Assembly (NCBI GenBank): GCA_963710275.1
Contig: CAVPZS010000005.1
Span: 992,001-1,056,000, forward strand
Reading direction: 5' to 3'
Length of the DNA: 64,000 bases
Origin: Rhodoblastus sp963710275
GTDB taxonomy: Bacteria > Pseudomonadota > Alphaproteobacteria > Rhizobiales > Beijerinckiaceae
Shown here piece after piece: positions 46,455-56,020 of this stretch (its first letter is position 1; each line of letters starts with the position of its first letter). The translations under genes and the position numbers were made by a program. The notes under the pieces were generated by a model. The model had not been told where the DNA came from. It ran no database searches and saw only the letters and a program-made list of their open reading frames with translations.

Positions 46455-47336
46455 ATGGTTGACAACACGCATCAAGACATAGATGCGGCCACGGGTACTG
46501 CGACCACGGGCCATGAATGGGACGGCATCAAGGAACTGAATACGCCGCTCCCGAAATGGTGGCTCTATCTGCTTTACGCCACCATGATCTGGGCCTTCGG
46601 CTACTGGATCGTCTATCCGGCGATTCCCTTGGCCGGCGGCTCAACCCCGGGACTTTTCGGCTGGTCGTCGCGCGGCGCGGTGACCGAAGACGTCAAGTCT
46701 CTGGTGGCGCAGCGCGCTCCCTTCGTCGATCAGCTGAACAAGGCTACCTTGGCGCAGATCGACGCGGACCCGAAACTGGCGGAATTCGCCCGCGCCTACG
46801 GCCGGTCGGCTTTCGGCAATAATTGCGCGCCCTGCCATGGTTCTGGCGGCCAGGGTTCGGCGGGCTATCCCAACCTGACCGGCGATCGCTGGCTGTGGGG
46901 CGGATCGCTCGACCAGATCAGCGCCACGATCACCCATGGCGCGCGCACCGGCGACGCCGCGGGCCATGATCCGGAAGGCGTGGCGGGCATGCCGGCCTGG
47001 TCGAAGATGGGGCTGGACGCGCAGCAGATCAACGCCGTGGCGGACTATGTCCTGTCGCTGACCCATCCCGCGACCGCGGATGTGTCTGCCGGCAAGAAGA
47101 TCTTCGCCGACAATTGCGCCGCCTGCCATGGCGACAACGCCAAGGGCAATCCCGAAGTGGGCGCGCCTGATCTGACGTCGAAGGCCAAATGGCTCTACGG
47201 CTCGGACAAGGCGACAGTCGTGGCGACGATCGCCAACGGCCGCGCCGGCCATATGCCGACCTGGGGCGCCAAGCTCGACCCGGCGACGATCAAGGCGGTC
47301 ACGGTCTTCGTCCATTCGCTCGGCGGCGGCAAATAA
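46455..47336 (+). CDS. ccoP: cbb3 oxidase subunit III, diheme cytochrome c
   Basis: 293 aa. A CcoP N-terminus (GHEWDGIKELNTPLPKWW) and one membrane span lead to two cytochrome c domains with CAPCH near residue 124 and CAACH near 222, each followed by a methionine ligand (GMPAWS, HMPTWG). It accepts electrons from the bc1 complex or soluble cytochromes. It starts three bases after ccoQ and the terminator follows. Confidence 0.95.
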   Translation: MVDNTHQDIDAATGTATTGHEWDGIKELNTPLPKWWLYLLYATMIWAFGYWIVYPAIPLAGGSTPGLFGWSSRGAVTEDVKSLVAQRAPFVDQLNKATLAQIDADPKLAEFARAYGRSAFGNNCAPCHGSGGQGSAGYPNLTGDRWLWGGSLDQISATITHGARTGDAAGHDPEGVAGMPAWSKMGLDAQQINAVADYVLSLTHPATADVSAGKKIFADNCAACHGDNAKGNPEVGAPDLTSKAKWLYGSDKATVVATIANGRAGHMPTWGAKLDPATIKAVTVFVHSLGGGK

Positions 47337-47382
47337 TTTCGGCGCCAGGCGGTTTGAGCCGCCCGGCGTCCTCATGTTGAAC

Positions 47383-47430
47383 AAGAGCGGCGAAACCAGG
47401 GGTTTTCCAGGTTTCGCCGCTCTTCGCTTT
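47383..47430 (+). terminator. Terminator of the ccoNOQP operon
   Basis: A perfect 15-bp stem (47383-47397 with 47410-47424) with a 12-base loop is followed by CGCTTT. It lies 47 bases after ccoP. The 280 bases from here to ccoG show no gene and no FixK box that I can see. Confidence 0.75.
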
Positions 47431-47711
47431 GCAGGCCCTGCTCAAGCCGCAAACTCTGCAGGAAAAAACAGCGGGGGAAATCGGCCGGGCTTGAAAAAGC
47501 CGAAGTTTGCGCCGATACGCCGGTCAGCTTGCGCTTCGACAAAAAGCGCGCAGAAAAAGATCGACTCGGACGGTCATATTCGGCTTATAAGCAGCCGAAT
47601 GGACGGGTGTACGCCGGTCGCGGGCCATGGTCGGAAACGCCCGGGAAAGTCGCTTTCGGCAAAGGCGACACGTTTTCGCCCTCATGACGGCGCGCAATTC
47701 GAGAAGGTGAG

Positions 47712-49181
47712 ATGAGCGGAATTCCGGGACTTGGGATCAAGACGTCGGCCGCAGCCGGCGGCGAGGGCGAGCTTTACGAGGGTCGGAAGGCGATCTATCC
47801 GCAAAGCGTCGCCGGCACGTTCCGCAACATCAAATGGGCTCTGCTGTCGGTCGGCATGCTCATCTATTATTTCCTCCCCTTCTTGCGCTGGGACCGCGGT
47901 CCGGGCCAGCCGACGCAGGCGGTGCTGGTCGATCTCGAGCACAATAAGTTCTTCTTCTTCGGCATCGAGATCTGGCCTCAGGAAGTCTATTACATCACCG
48001 GCCTGCTGATCCTCGCCTCTTTCACCCTGTTCCTGATGAACGCTGTCGCCGGCCGAATCTGGTGCGGCTATCTCTGCCCGCAGACGGTTTGGACCGATCT
48101 CTTCCTGCTGATCGAGCGCTGGACGCAGGGCGACCGGCGTGACCGGATGAAGAAGGCCCGGCAGCCTTGGAACATGGAAACGCTGGTCGAGACGATCCTG
48201 AAGCATTCGCTGTGGCTGATGATCGCCTGGTGGACCGGCGGCGCCTGGGTGCTCTATTTCGCCGACGCGCCCACACTGGTGAAACAACTGGCGACCTTCC
48301 AGGCCCCCGCGAACGCCTATATCTGGATCTGCATCCTCACCGCCAGCACCTATGTTCTCGCCGGCTTCGCGCGCGAGCAGGTCTGCATCTACATGTGCCC
48401 CTGGCCGCGCATCCAGGCGGCCTTGACCGACGAATGGGCGCTCAACGTCTCCTATCGCGTCGATCGCGGTGAACCCCGTGGATCGGCCAAGAAGAACAAG
48501 GTCTTGCGCCTGGCAGGGAAGCCTGCGGGCGATTGCGTCGACTGCGGACAATGCGTCGCCGTCTGCCCGACCGGCGTTGACATCCGCGAAGGCCTCAACA
48601 TGGGCTGCATCCAATGCGGCCTGTGCATCGACGCCTGCGACAATGTGATGACCAAGATCGGCCGGCCGACGCGCCTCATCGCCTATGACACCGACGAGAA
48701 CATCCGCCGCCGCTCGATCGGCGAGCCGGCGTTGAAGCCGAAAGTTTTTCGTCCCCGCACAATCATCTACATGATCCTGATGGCCGCCGTCGCCGGCGGA
48801 ATGGGCTTCACCCTGGCGACGCGCCGCTCACTCGGCGTCGACGTGATGCACGACCGCAATCCGATTTACGTCGCCTTGTCGGACGGCTCTGTCCGCAATG
48901 GCTATACGGTGCGGGCGTTGAACCAGCAGGGCGTCGCCCGCGATTTCAAATTGTCGCTCGACGGATTGCCGCAGGCGAAGATCGCCATCGAGGGCCAGCC
49001 GGCCGCGGACCAGAACGGCGCCAGCATCTCGGTGGCGCCAGACCAGACGCTGGAGCTGCGCGTCCTGGTGACGGCGCCGCCGGACGCAAACTTGCCGCCC
49101 AGCTCCGCCGTGCAATTCATCCTGACCGACGTGAAATCGGGCGAGAGCGCCAAGCGGGCCGACTTCTTCAAGAGTCCGTGA
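47712..49181 (+). CDS. ccoG: cbb3 oxidase assembly ferredoxin CcoG/FixG
   Basis: 489 aa. Five membrane segments surround GYLCPQTVWTDLF, and two 4Fe-4S motifs CVDCGQCVAVCP (near residue 275) and CIQCGLCIDACD (near 297) follow, then a C-terminal immunoglobulin-like periplasmic domain. CcoG reduces copper(II) for delivery to the oxidase. It starts the ccoGHIS group, with its own GAGAAGGTGAG ribosome site. Confidence 0.95.
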   Translation: MSGIPGLGIKTSAAAGGEGELYEGRKAIYPQSVAGTFRNIKWALLSVGMLIYYFLPFLRWDRGPGQPTQAVLVDLEHNKFFFFGIEIWPQEVYYITGLLILASFTLFLMNAVAGRIWCGYLCPQTVWTDLFLLIERWTQGDRRDRMKKARQPWNMETLVETILKHSLWLMIAWWTGGAWVLYFADAPTLVKQLATFQAPANAYIWICILTASTYVLAGFAREQVCIYMCPWPRIQAALTDEWALNVSYRVDRGEPRGSAKKNKVLRLAGKPAGDCVDCGQCVAVCPTGVDIREGLNMGCIQCGLCIDACDNVMTKIGRPTRLIAYDTDENIRRRSIGEPALKPKVFRPRTIIYMILMAAVAGGMGFTLATRRSLGVDVMHDRNPIYVALSDGSVRNGYTVRALNQQGVARDFKLSLDGLPQAKIAIEGQPAADQNGASISVAPDQTLELRVLVTAPPDANLPPSSAVQFILTDVKSGESAKRADFFKSP

Positions 49182-49229
49182 AGAAAACATCAGCCGCGCG
49201 CCGTAACGGCGAGTAAAGGAACCAGTCCC

Positions 49230-49733
49230 ATGAAGGAAGAAAGCGATTACCAGCCGGGCGGACGGGTGTTGACCGGACGCAAGGTGATGTTGATGCTGGT
49301 CGCCTTTTTCGGGCTGATGCTGCTGGTCAATTTCATCATGGCGACCATGGCGGTGAAGACCTTCTCGGGCCTTGACGCCGACAACCCCTTCGACACCGGT
49401 CTCGCCTATAACAAGGAGATCACGGCGGCGAAGGCGCAAGCCGCGCTCGGCTGGACCGTCGAGATGAACCGCACGCCCAGCGGGGCGGGCACGCAAGTGA
49501 CGGCGACGGTCAAGGACAATGCCGGCCAGCCGGTCCGCGGCCTCGACGTCACCATACATTTCTATTATCCGGCGACGCGCAAGCTCGACCATGACGTGAC
49601 CGCCAGCCCGGTGGCCGATGGCGTCTATGCCGGCGCGGCCCAGCTCGGGCCGGGACGCTGGGATGTCGAAATCGACCTCAAGCGCGACGGCGAGCGGCAG
49701 TTTCGTTCCCGCAATCAATTGACCGTCGAGTGA
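49230..49733 (+). CDS. ccoH: cbb3 assembly protein CcoH/FixH
   Basis: 167 aa. One membrane segment (residues 15-40) and a periplasmic FixH domain with DNPFDTGLAYNKEI, the family's YN motif. It helps copper insertion or assembly of the oxidase. It is four bases upstream of ccoI. Confidence 0.92.
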   Translation: MKEESDYQPGGRVLTGRKVMLMLVAFFGLMLLVNFIMATMAVKTFSGLDADNPFDTGLAYNKEITAAKAQAALGWTVEMNRTPSGAGTQVTATVKDNAGQPVRGLDVTIHFYYPATRKLDHDVTASPVADGVYAGAAQLGPGRWDVEIDLKRDGERQFRSRNQLTVE

Positions 49734-49737
49734 GGCG

Positions 49738-51987
49738 ATGGCCGCGGCGCCGGATTATTCGCATTTCGTCAAGACAGACCGCGACGGCCGGTCGCGGCTT
49801 GACCTGGCGATCGACGGCATCACCTGCGCAGCCTGCCTCGACGACATAGAAACGGCGATGAAGCGCCTGCCCGGCGTGATGCTGGCGCGGCTCAACCTGA
49901 CCAGCCATCGTCTCGCGGTGACTTTCGATTCCCAGACCATCGACACGGGGCGCCTGACCGGCGCGCTGGAGTCGATCGGCTATCGCGCCTATCCCTACGA
50001 ACAGCGCAAGGTCGACGCCGACGAAGCCGCGCGCTTTTCTCTGCTGCTGAAATGCCTCGGCGTCGCCGCCTTCGCGGCGATGAACATCATGCTGCTGTCG
50101 ATTTCGATCTGGTCTGCCGATGCGGCGACCATGCCGCAGGAGACGCGCGACTTCTTCCATCTCCTCTCGGCGATGATCGCTTTGCCGGCCGCGGCCTACG
50201 CCGGCCAGCCCTTCTACATTTCCGCGTGGACGGCGCTGCGGCAGGGTCGCCTCAACATGGACGTGCCGATCGCCATCGGCGTCTCCATGGCCCTGGCCAT
50301 GTCGGTTTACGAGACCCGCCAGCACGCCCTGCACGCCTATTACGATTCGGCGCTGATGCTGCTTACCTTCCTGCTGGCGGGCCGGGTCATGGATCAGGCG
50401 ATGCGGCGCAAGACCCGCGCCGCGGCCGGCAATCTCGCGGCGCTGAAGGGCGAGAACGCCTTGCGCTTCGCTCCGGGCGAAGGCGAGCAAAGCCTCGTTC
50501 TCGTCCCCGTCGCGGCGTTGGCGGCGCAGGATCGCGTGCTGGTGCGCAGCGGGGAGCGCGTGCCGGCCGACGGCGTGATCGAACAGGGCGCGAGCGGCGT
50601 CGACGAAAGCGCGATCACCGGCGAGACCCAGGAGAAGCCGGTCAAAATCGGCGACATGGTCTATGCCGGCTCGATCAATGGCGAGGGCGCGCTGACCCTG
50701 CGCGTGACCGCAGCCGGCAACGCCGCGCTGATCGACGAGGCGGCGCGTCTGGTCGAGGCGGCGGGCGCCGCGCGCTCGCGCTACATGCAGCTGGCCGACC
50801 GCGTGTCCCAGCTCTACGCGCCGGTGGTGCACCTGACCGCCCTGGCGACCGGCCTCGTCTGGTTCGCCCTCGGCGCCAGCGCCCATGACGCCATTGTCAC
50901 CGCCATATCCGTCCTCATCATCACCTGTCCCTGCGCCCTGGCGCTGGCTGCGCCCACCGTGCAGGCCATGGCCTCGGGCGCCTTCTTTCGCTCCGGCCTC
51001 TTCCTCAACAACGCCACGGGGATCGAAAAGCTCGGCGAGATCGACGCCATCGTGTTCGACAAGACCGGAACCTTGACCCTGCCGGAGCCGCGCGTCGCCA
51101 ATCGCGAGGAGATTGCGCCGGACCTGCTCGAACTCGCCGGACGCCTCGCGCGCTCCAGCCATCATCCCCTCGCCCTCGCCCTCGCGCGGTCGGTCGGCGG
51201 CGCGACGCCCCTTGCAGACGCGCGCGAGACTCCGGGACAGGGCGTCACGGCGCCGTATGAAGGCGGCGAGGTTCGGCTCGGCTCGGCCGCCTTCTGCGGC
51301 GTCGACGACCCGGCCACCGGCGCCGAGGGCAGCGCGCTGTTCATCCGGCAGGGCGAACGTTTCGCGCGGCTGCTGATCCGCCAGACCCTGCGTCCGGACG
51401 CGGCCGAAATCGTGGCGGCCTTGCGCGCGAAAGGCTACAGGCTCGCCATCCTCTCAGGCGACCGGCCCGAGGCGGTGGCGCCGATCGCCCGGCTTCTCGG
51501 CGTGGAGAACTGGCGCGGCGGCCAGAAGCCCGCTGACAAGATCGCCTTCATCGAGCAGTTGAAGGCTGAGGGCGCGCAGATCCTGATGGTCGGCGACGGT
51601 CTCAACGACGCGCCGGCGCTGGCCGCGGCCCACGCCTCGCTATCGCCGATCGACGCCGTGCATCTGACCCAGGCGCAGGCGGACGCTGTGTTCCTGGGCG
51701 AAAAACTGGCGCCTGTCGCCGCCGCGCTCGACATCGCCCGTCGCGCGCGGGCGCTGATGAAGCAGAATCTCGCCCTGGCGATCGGATATAATATTATTGC
51801 CGTGCCGGCGGCGATGTCGGGGCACGCCTCGCCGCTTTTCGCCGCCCTGGCCATGTCAGGCTCGTCGGTATTGGTGACCCTCAACGCCTTGCGCTTGCGC
51901 GCCAGCGGCAAAAGCGCCAATGTCCCGGACAAAGGTGCCAACCGGGCCTCCGCCGTCGTCGCGGCGCCCGCCGCCCCCGGGACCTGA
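49738..51987 (+). CDS. ccoI: Copper-translocating P-type ATPase CcoI/FixI
   Basis: 749 aa. A heavy-metal-binding domain with CAAC near residue 23, eight membrane helices with the CPC motif near 396, the phosphorylation motif DKTGT near 441, and GDGLNDAP near 620. It exports copper for cbb3 oxidase assembly, not for detoxification. The frame is unbroken, in contrast to ccoN and ccoO. Confidence 0.95.
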   Translation: MAAAPDYSHFVKTDRDGRSRLDLAIDGITCAACLDDIETAMKRLPGVMLARLNLTSHRLAVTFDSQTIDTGRLTGALESIGYRAYPYEQRKVDADEAARFSLLLKCLGVAAFAAMNIMLLSISIWSADAATMPQETRDFFHLLSAMIALPAAAYAGQPFYISAWTALRQGRLNMDVPIAIGVSMALAMSVYETRQHALHAYYDSALMLLTFLLAGRVMDQAMRRKTRAAAGNLAALKGENALRFAPGEGEQSLVLVPVAALAAQDRVLVRSGERVPADGVIEQGASGVDESAITGETQEKPVKIGDMVYAGSINGEGALTLRVTAAGNAALIDEAARLVEAAGAARSRYMQLADRVSQLYAPVVHLTALATGLVWFALGASAHDAIVTAISVLIITCPCALALAAPTVQAMASGAFFRSGLFLNNATGIEKLGEIDAIVFDKTGTLTLPEPRVANREEIAPDLLELAGRLARSSHHPLALALARSVGGATPLADARETPGQGVTAPYEGGEVRLGSAAFCGVDDPATGAEGSALFIRQGERFARLLIRQTLRPDAAEIVAALRAKGYRLAILSGDRPEAVAPIARLLGVENWRGGQKPADKIAFIEQLKAEGAQILMVGDGLNDAPALAAAHASLSPIDAVHLTQAQADAVFLGEKLAPVAAALDIARRARALMKQNLALAIGYNIIAVPAAMSGHASPLFAALAMSGSSVLVTLNALRLRASGKSANVPDKGANRASAVVAAPAAPGT

Positions 51988-52021
51988 GCCGGAGGGCTGG
52001 AAACATGAGCGGAATCGCGTC

Positions 52022-52174
52022 ATGAACGTACTGGTCTTCCTCATTCCCGCGGCGCTGGCGCTCGGATTGCTGGCGCTTTACGGCCTGTTCTGGTCGCTCA
52101 AGCGCGAGCAATATGACGACCTCGAAGGCTCCGCCTATCGCATCCTGCAAGACGACGACATCGAGAAGAAATGA
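52022..52174 (+). CDS. ccoS: cbb3 oxidase maturation protein CcoS/FixS
   Basis: 50 aa. MNVLVFLIPAALALGLLAL is the membrane segment, followed by FWSLKREQYDDLEGSAYRIL, the FixS signature. It is needed for insertion of cofactors in CcoN. Its stop overlaps the MFS gene start (ATGA). Confidence 0.92.
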   Translation: MNVLVFLIPAALALGLLALYGLFWSLKREQYDDLEGSAYRILQDDDIEKK

Positions 52175-53368
52175 CCACGCTCGATCCGCCCGCGACGCCG
52201 GCGATGGAGGAGCCGGACGGGACTGGCGCGCTCGCGGCGCGGGCTGGGCGGCTGGCCTGTTTCTGTCCGCCGGGCGCGCCGGCGGCAGGCGTCGCCGTCG
52301 ACCATGGCGGCTGGAGCCCCGGCGTCGCGACGCTCGCCGCCGGATTCGCGCTATCGGTGCTGTCGCAAAGCCTGGCGCTCGGCGTCCTGCCCCTTGCGGG
52401 ACGCCTGCTCGCGCCCGATCCCCGGCTGATGGCCGCGCCCTATGTCGCCATGCTGCTTGGCGCGGCGGCTGCGACCTTTCCCGCCTCTTTCCTGCTCGAC
52501 GCCTATGGCCGCCGCGCGGCGCTGGCCCTGGGAGCCAGCCTCGGCGTGGCCGGCGGCCTGGTCATGGCCTGGGCGCTCTCGGCGAGCCTTTTCGCGCCCT
52601 TTTGTCTCGGGGCCTTCTGGCTCGGCGTGGCGCAGGGCTTTTCCCTGTTCTACCGGCACGAGGCGGCGCTCGGCGCCGTCAGGCGTCAGCCGCGCCCGCG
52701 CCGCTCTGATTGTCTTCGGCAGCGGCGCTCTCGCCGGTCTCGCCGGGCCGGCTTTGGCTTATGGCGTGGCGCAAAGCGCGCCCGCTTCGCTGTTTGCAGC
52801 CACGGCCCTGGCCGCCGCGGTCACCCAGGTCCTGGTCCTGGCCCTGGCGGTTTTCGCGACGGCTCGGGCGCCCGTCCTGCCGCGTCCGCAGGCGCAGGCG
52901 TCTGCGCCGCCCGATTGGCGGGCGTTCGCCGGGCCGAGCCTGATCGCCGCGCTGGCCTGGTTCGGCATGACCGCGGCCATGGTCGCGGCGCCCGGCGCCA
53001 TGGTCGGCTGCGGCATTGGCGCGCCGGTGGTGTTCAGCGCCATTTCCTGGCACGTGGTCGCGATGTATGCGCCCGCCTTTTTCACTGGAATTTTTGCTCG
53101 CCGCATCGGGGCGCTTGGCGCGGCGGGGCTTGGCTTGGCGCTGATCGTCGCCGCCTGGGGCCTGGAAGGCGCGGCTCACGACTACTGGCGCTTCGCCGCC
53201 GCCCTGATCGTCGTCGCTGTCGGCTGGAGCTTTGCGACCGCCGGCGCATCGCTGCGGCTTTACGCGACCGCCCGCCCGTCGCGCGCGATGCTTGCCGCGC
53301 ATGACGCCGTGCTTTTTCTTTCCGCCATAGCGGGGGCCATAGCCGCCGCGTTCTGGCTGCCCGTGTAG
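52171..53368 (+). CDS. MFS transporter-like membrane protein (one frameshift)
   Basis: About 398 aa after removing an inserted G near 52682. About twelve hydrophobic segments, with the loop 2-3 motif LLDAYGRRAALALGASLG in a recognisable but loose form. The substrate is not clear. It is translationally coupled to ccoS, and such a gene can accompany fix clusters, so a role in copper or heme supply is possible but unproven. Confidence 0.75.
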
Positions 53369-53428
53369 AAAACGCGCTTCTGGTCTTTTTCTGCTATACA
53401 GACAACGACCGCTCTTGACTGTCCCTGC

Positions 53429-54310
53429 ATGAATTTAACCGCGCTGCCCGAAGAACGTCTGCTTGAGGGGCCGCCGCCCAAGAGGCCGGCGGCCGTGCGC
53501 CGCTACGCCTTGATCGTGTTGCTCTGCTTTCTTGCGCATGCCTTGGCGATTGTTCTTCTCGTCCGCTATGGCGGGTTGGGCGGCGGCCCGGCGCCGGCGG
53601 CGGAGGAAATTCCCGTTGAAATCGTCATGGAGCCGCCGCCCCCCAAACAGCCGGACCCGCCCGCCCCCAAGCAGGAACAGCCGAAGGACCAGATGATTTT
53701 CGACGAGAAAGAGGCCACCGACGCCCCGAAGGCCAGCGACCAGAAGGCCGAGCGGGACGTTCGCGTCGAGGCCCCGAAATCTCTGGACGCCAAGCCGGCG
53801 GCCCAACACGCCGAACCTGCGCAGAGTTCCGAAAGGTCCGTCGCCGCCAGCGCCGCCGAGGATTCAGCGCAGCAGCAGAAAGACGATCGCCCGGATGGCG
53901 AGCCGCTCAAGGCCGCCGACAAGCCGCGGCCCGAGCCCGAGACGGCGAAAGCGGAGGAAGTCGCCCCCAAGCCGGAGAAACAGCAGTCCGAAGATCAGTT
54001 GGCAGCGGCCTTGAGATACGCGCCCGATGGATGGGGAAACGCGGAAGCGAGATATTTTACGGCGGTGTTCGGCCGCGTGGCGCCTCACCTGAATTGCGAA
54101 AAGGTCGCGGCGGGGCGCCGGCATCATCAGGGCGAAGTCGTCTTCGGCATCGACTACGGCGGGGCTCTTGGGGGCGTGAAGATGATCAAGTCAAGCGGGC
54201 TTCCCGACCTGGACGCCTCCGCCATCAGCGCCTTGCGCGCGGCCGCGCCCTTCCCGCTGCCGCCGACAGGCGGCAATATCGGCATAAGCTTCAAATTTTG
54301 CGGCGATTAG
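53429..54310 (+). CDS. TonB-family protein (stand-alone)
   Basis: 293 aa. One N-terminal span (RYALIVLLCFLAHALAIVLLV) precedes a long Pro/Lys/Glu/Ala-rich linker (residues 55-185) and a C-terminal TonB-like domain with GEVVFGIDYGGALGGVKMIKSSG. Two cysteines flank this domain (HLNCEK, FKFCGD). TonB couples the proton gradient to outer-membrane transport; exbB, exbD and a receptor are not nearby. It could be a structural TolA-like protein. Confidence 0.75.
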   Translation: MNLTALPEERLLEGPPPKRPAAVRRYALIVLLCFLAHALAIVLLVRYGGLGGGPAPAAEEIPVEIVMEPPPPKQPDPPAPKQEQPKDQMIFDEKEATDAPKASDQKAERDVRVEAPKSLDAKPAAQHAEPAQSSERSVAASAAEDSAQQQKDDRPDGEPLKAADKPRPEPETAKAEEVAPKPEKQQSEDQLAAALRYAPDGWGNAEARYFTAVFGRVAPHLNCEKVAAGRRHHQGEVVFGIDYGGALGGVKMIKSSGLPDLDASAISALRAAAPFPLPPTGGNIGISFKFCGD

Positions 54311-54318
54311 GAGCGCGG

Positions 54319-55152
54319 ATGACTGGCCTGGCCCAAATTCTCTCGATCGCCGGCTCCGACCCTTCTGGCGGCGCGGGCGCGCAAGGCGACATCAAGACAT
54401 TCACGGCCTTCGGCTGTTACGGCATGGCCGTCCTCAGCGCCCTGACGGCGCAGAACACGCTCGGCGTGCAGGCGGTGCAGATCGTCGCCGCCGATTTCGT
54501 CGCGGCCCAGATCGAGTCGATTTTTTCGGACATCCGCGTCGACGCCGTGAAAATCGGCATGATCGGCGCCCCGAAGAACGTCGAGGCCATCGCCAGCCAA
54601 TTGCGCAAGCACGCCGCGCAAAACGTCGTGCTCGATCCCGTGCTCGTCTCCAGCGGCGGCCATAGCCTCGGCGGCGACAAGCTGCTCAAGCCGATCCGCG
54701 AAAAGCTCTTTCCGCTGATTCGGCTGCTGACGCCCAATCTGATGGAAAGCGCGCTTTTGTCGGGGGGCCGCATGCCCGAAAACGCGACCGACATGCGCGC
54801 CATGGCGCTGCGCCTGCACGCGCTCGGCGCGCCCGCCGTGCTGGTCAAGGGCGGCCATCTGCCCGATGGAGCGGCCTATGACCTGCTTTACGACGGCGCC
54901 GATTTCACCGATTTCACCGCGCCGCGCGTAGCCACCCGCAACACCCATGGCACCGGTTGCATGCTGTCCGCGGCCATCGCGGCGCGGCTCGGCCAGGGCG
55001 CCGGCCTGCGTGAGGCGGTAGGCGACGCGAAAACCTTCCTGAGCAAGGCGCTCGCTTCCGGCGCGGCGATGGACATAGGCGCCGGCCACGGGCCGCCTCA
55101 GCCTTTTTTCGCGCTGTGGAAAAATGAGCTCAAACGCGACGGATCGCGGTGA
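54319..55152 (+). CDS. thiD: Hydroxymethylpyrimidine/phosphomethylpyrimidine kinase
   Basis: 277 aa. ILSIAGSDPSGGAGAQGDIKTF, the TPNLMESALLSG loop and RNTHGTGCMLSAAIAA (anion hole and catalytic aspartate-equivalent region) match ThiD. It phosphorylates HMP and HMP-P for thiamine. No thiC or TPP riboswitch lies beside it. It overlaps the end of the NlpC gene on the other strand by 23 bases. Confidence 0.93.
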   Translation: MTGLAQILSIAGSDPSGGAGAQGDIKTFTAFGCYGMAVLSALTAQNTLGVQAVQIVAADFVAAQIESIFSDIRVDAVKIGMIGAPKNVEAIASQLRKHAAQNVVLDPVLVSSGGHSLGGDKLLKPIREKLFPLIRLLTPNLMESALLSGGRMPENATDMRAMALRLHALGAPAVLVKGGHLPDGAAYDLLYDGADFTDFTAPRVATRNTHGTGCMLSAAIAARLGQGAGLREAVGDAKTFLSKALASGAAMDIGAGHGPPQPFFALWKNELKRDGSR

Positions 55153-55978
55153 TCTCCGACAGGTTCTTGGTGCGGATGCGATCCCGCGCGACCGCCAGCG
55201 GCTCGCTGGTCACCGCCATGAAATGCGCGTTGGCGTGAAGAAGGGTCTGTTCGTTCTGCATGATGCCGACGTGGCCGCGCCAGAACACCAGGTCGCCGCG
55301 CCGCAGGCCGCGCATGCGATCATCGACGTCGGCGGGGCGGCCGAGCGTGGTTTCCATCAGATCGGTGTCGCGCGGCGCCGCAACCCCGATCGCAGCCAGG
55401 GTCACCTGCACCAGGCCTGAACAATCGATGCCGATATCCGTCTTGCCGCCCCAGAGATAGGGCGTGTGCAGGAACATTTCCGCCAGCCCGACGAAATCGT
55501 TCAGCGGCCGGTTGTTGACGGCGAGATGGCGCGAAAATATGTGGCCGCCGCTGGCGGTTTCCGAAAATTGCGCGCTGGCCGCGACGATATTCACTTCGGC
55601 GGCGAAGGGCAGGGCGTCGATGGGCGGCGACTTGATGTCGGGCGCGGAATAGACCAGCGTGTGCCGGGCGCGGACGCGGTGGTTCGGCTTGACGATCTTG
55701 TCGGTCAGCGCATTGGCGTCGACATAGCCGACATAACGGTCGCGGTCGAGCTGAACCCAGCACCAGCCGTTCTTTTCCTCGTAGGCGATCAGGGTCTCCC
55801 CGCACAGCGCCTGGGTGTCGGTCGGCGAATCCTCGGCCGGAGCGCGCCGGAGATCGATATAGGAGACAGCGACCTGCATGCGGCGTCCCGGCGCATAGGA
55901 CTCGGCCTGGACGAGATCGCGGAGGTGTTCGGCGGCGAGGTCCGGCCGGGCCGGCGTCAGTCTTTTATCGTAATTCAA
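55130..55978 (-). CDS. NlpC/P60-family hydrolase with SH3-like domains
   Basis: 282 aa. Two SH3b-like regions (residues 35-95 and 100-160) precede the NlpC/P60 core with the catalytic cysteine in IGIDCSGLVQ and the histidine in FWRGHVGIM. No signal peptide is seen, as in the ANK-like dipeptidyl-peptidase VI branch, which cuts cell-wall peptides inside the cell. TTG at 55978 has GGAG upstream. It is downstream of the aminopeptidase by 42 bases, a likely pair for recycling muropeptides. Confidence 0.85.
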   Translation of the reverse strand: MNYDKRLTPARPDLAAEHLRDLVQAESYAPGRRMQVAVSYIDLRRAPAEDSPTDTQALCGETLIAYEEKNGWCWVQLDRDRYVGYVDANALTDKIVKPNHRVRARHTLVYSAPDIKSPPIDALPFAAEVNIVAASAQFSETASGGHIFSRHLAVNNRPLNDFVGLAEMFLHTPYLWGGKTDIGIDCSGLVQVTLAAIGVAAPRDTDLMETTLGRPADVDDRMRGLRRGDLVFWRGHVGIMQNEQTLLHANAHFMAVTSEPLAVARDRIRTKNLSEITAIRRV

Positions 55979-56020
55979 CAGAAATGCTCCAATCCCCCGA
56001 CGTAAGTTAACCCCCGTAGG

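Noticed and set aside
47374..47715. A 113-aa frame between ccoP and ccoG
   Set aside because: It runs through the terminator stem, has no ribosome site and no family resemblance.
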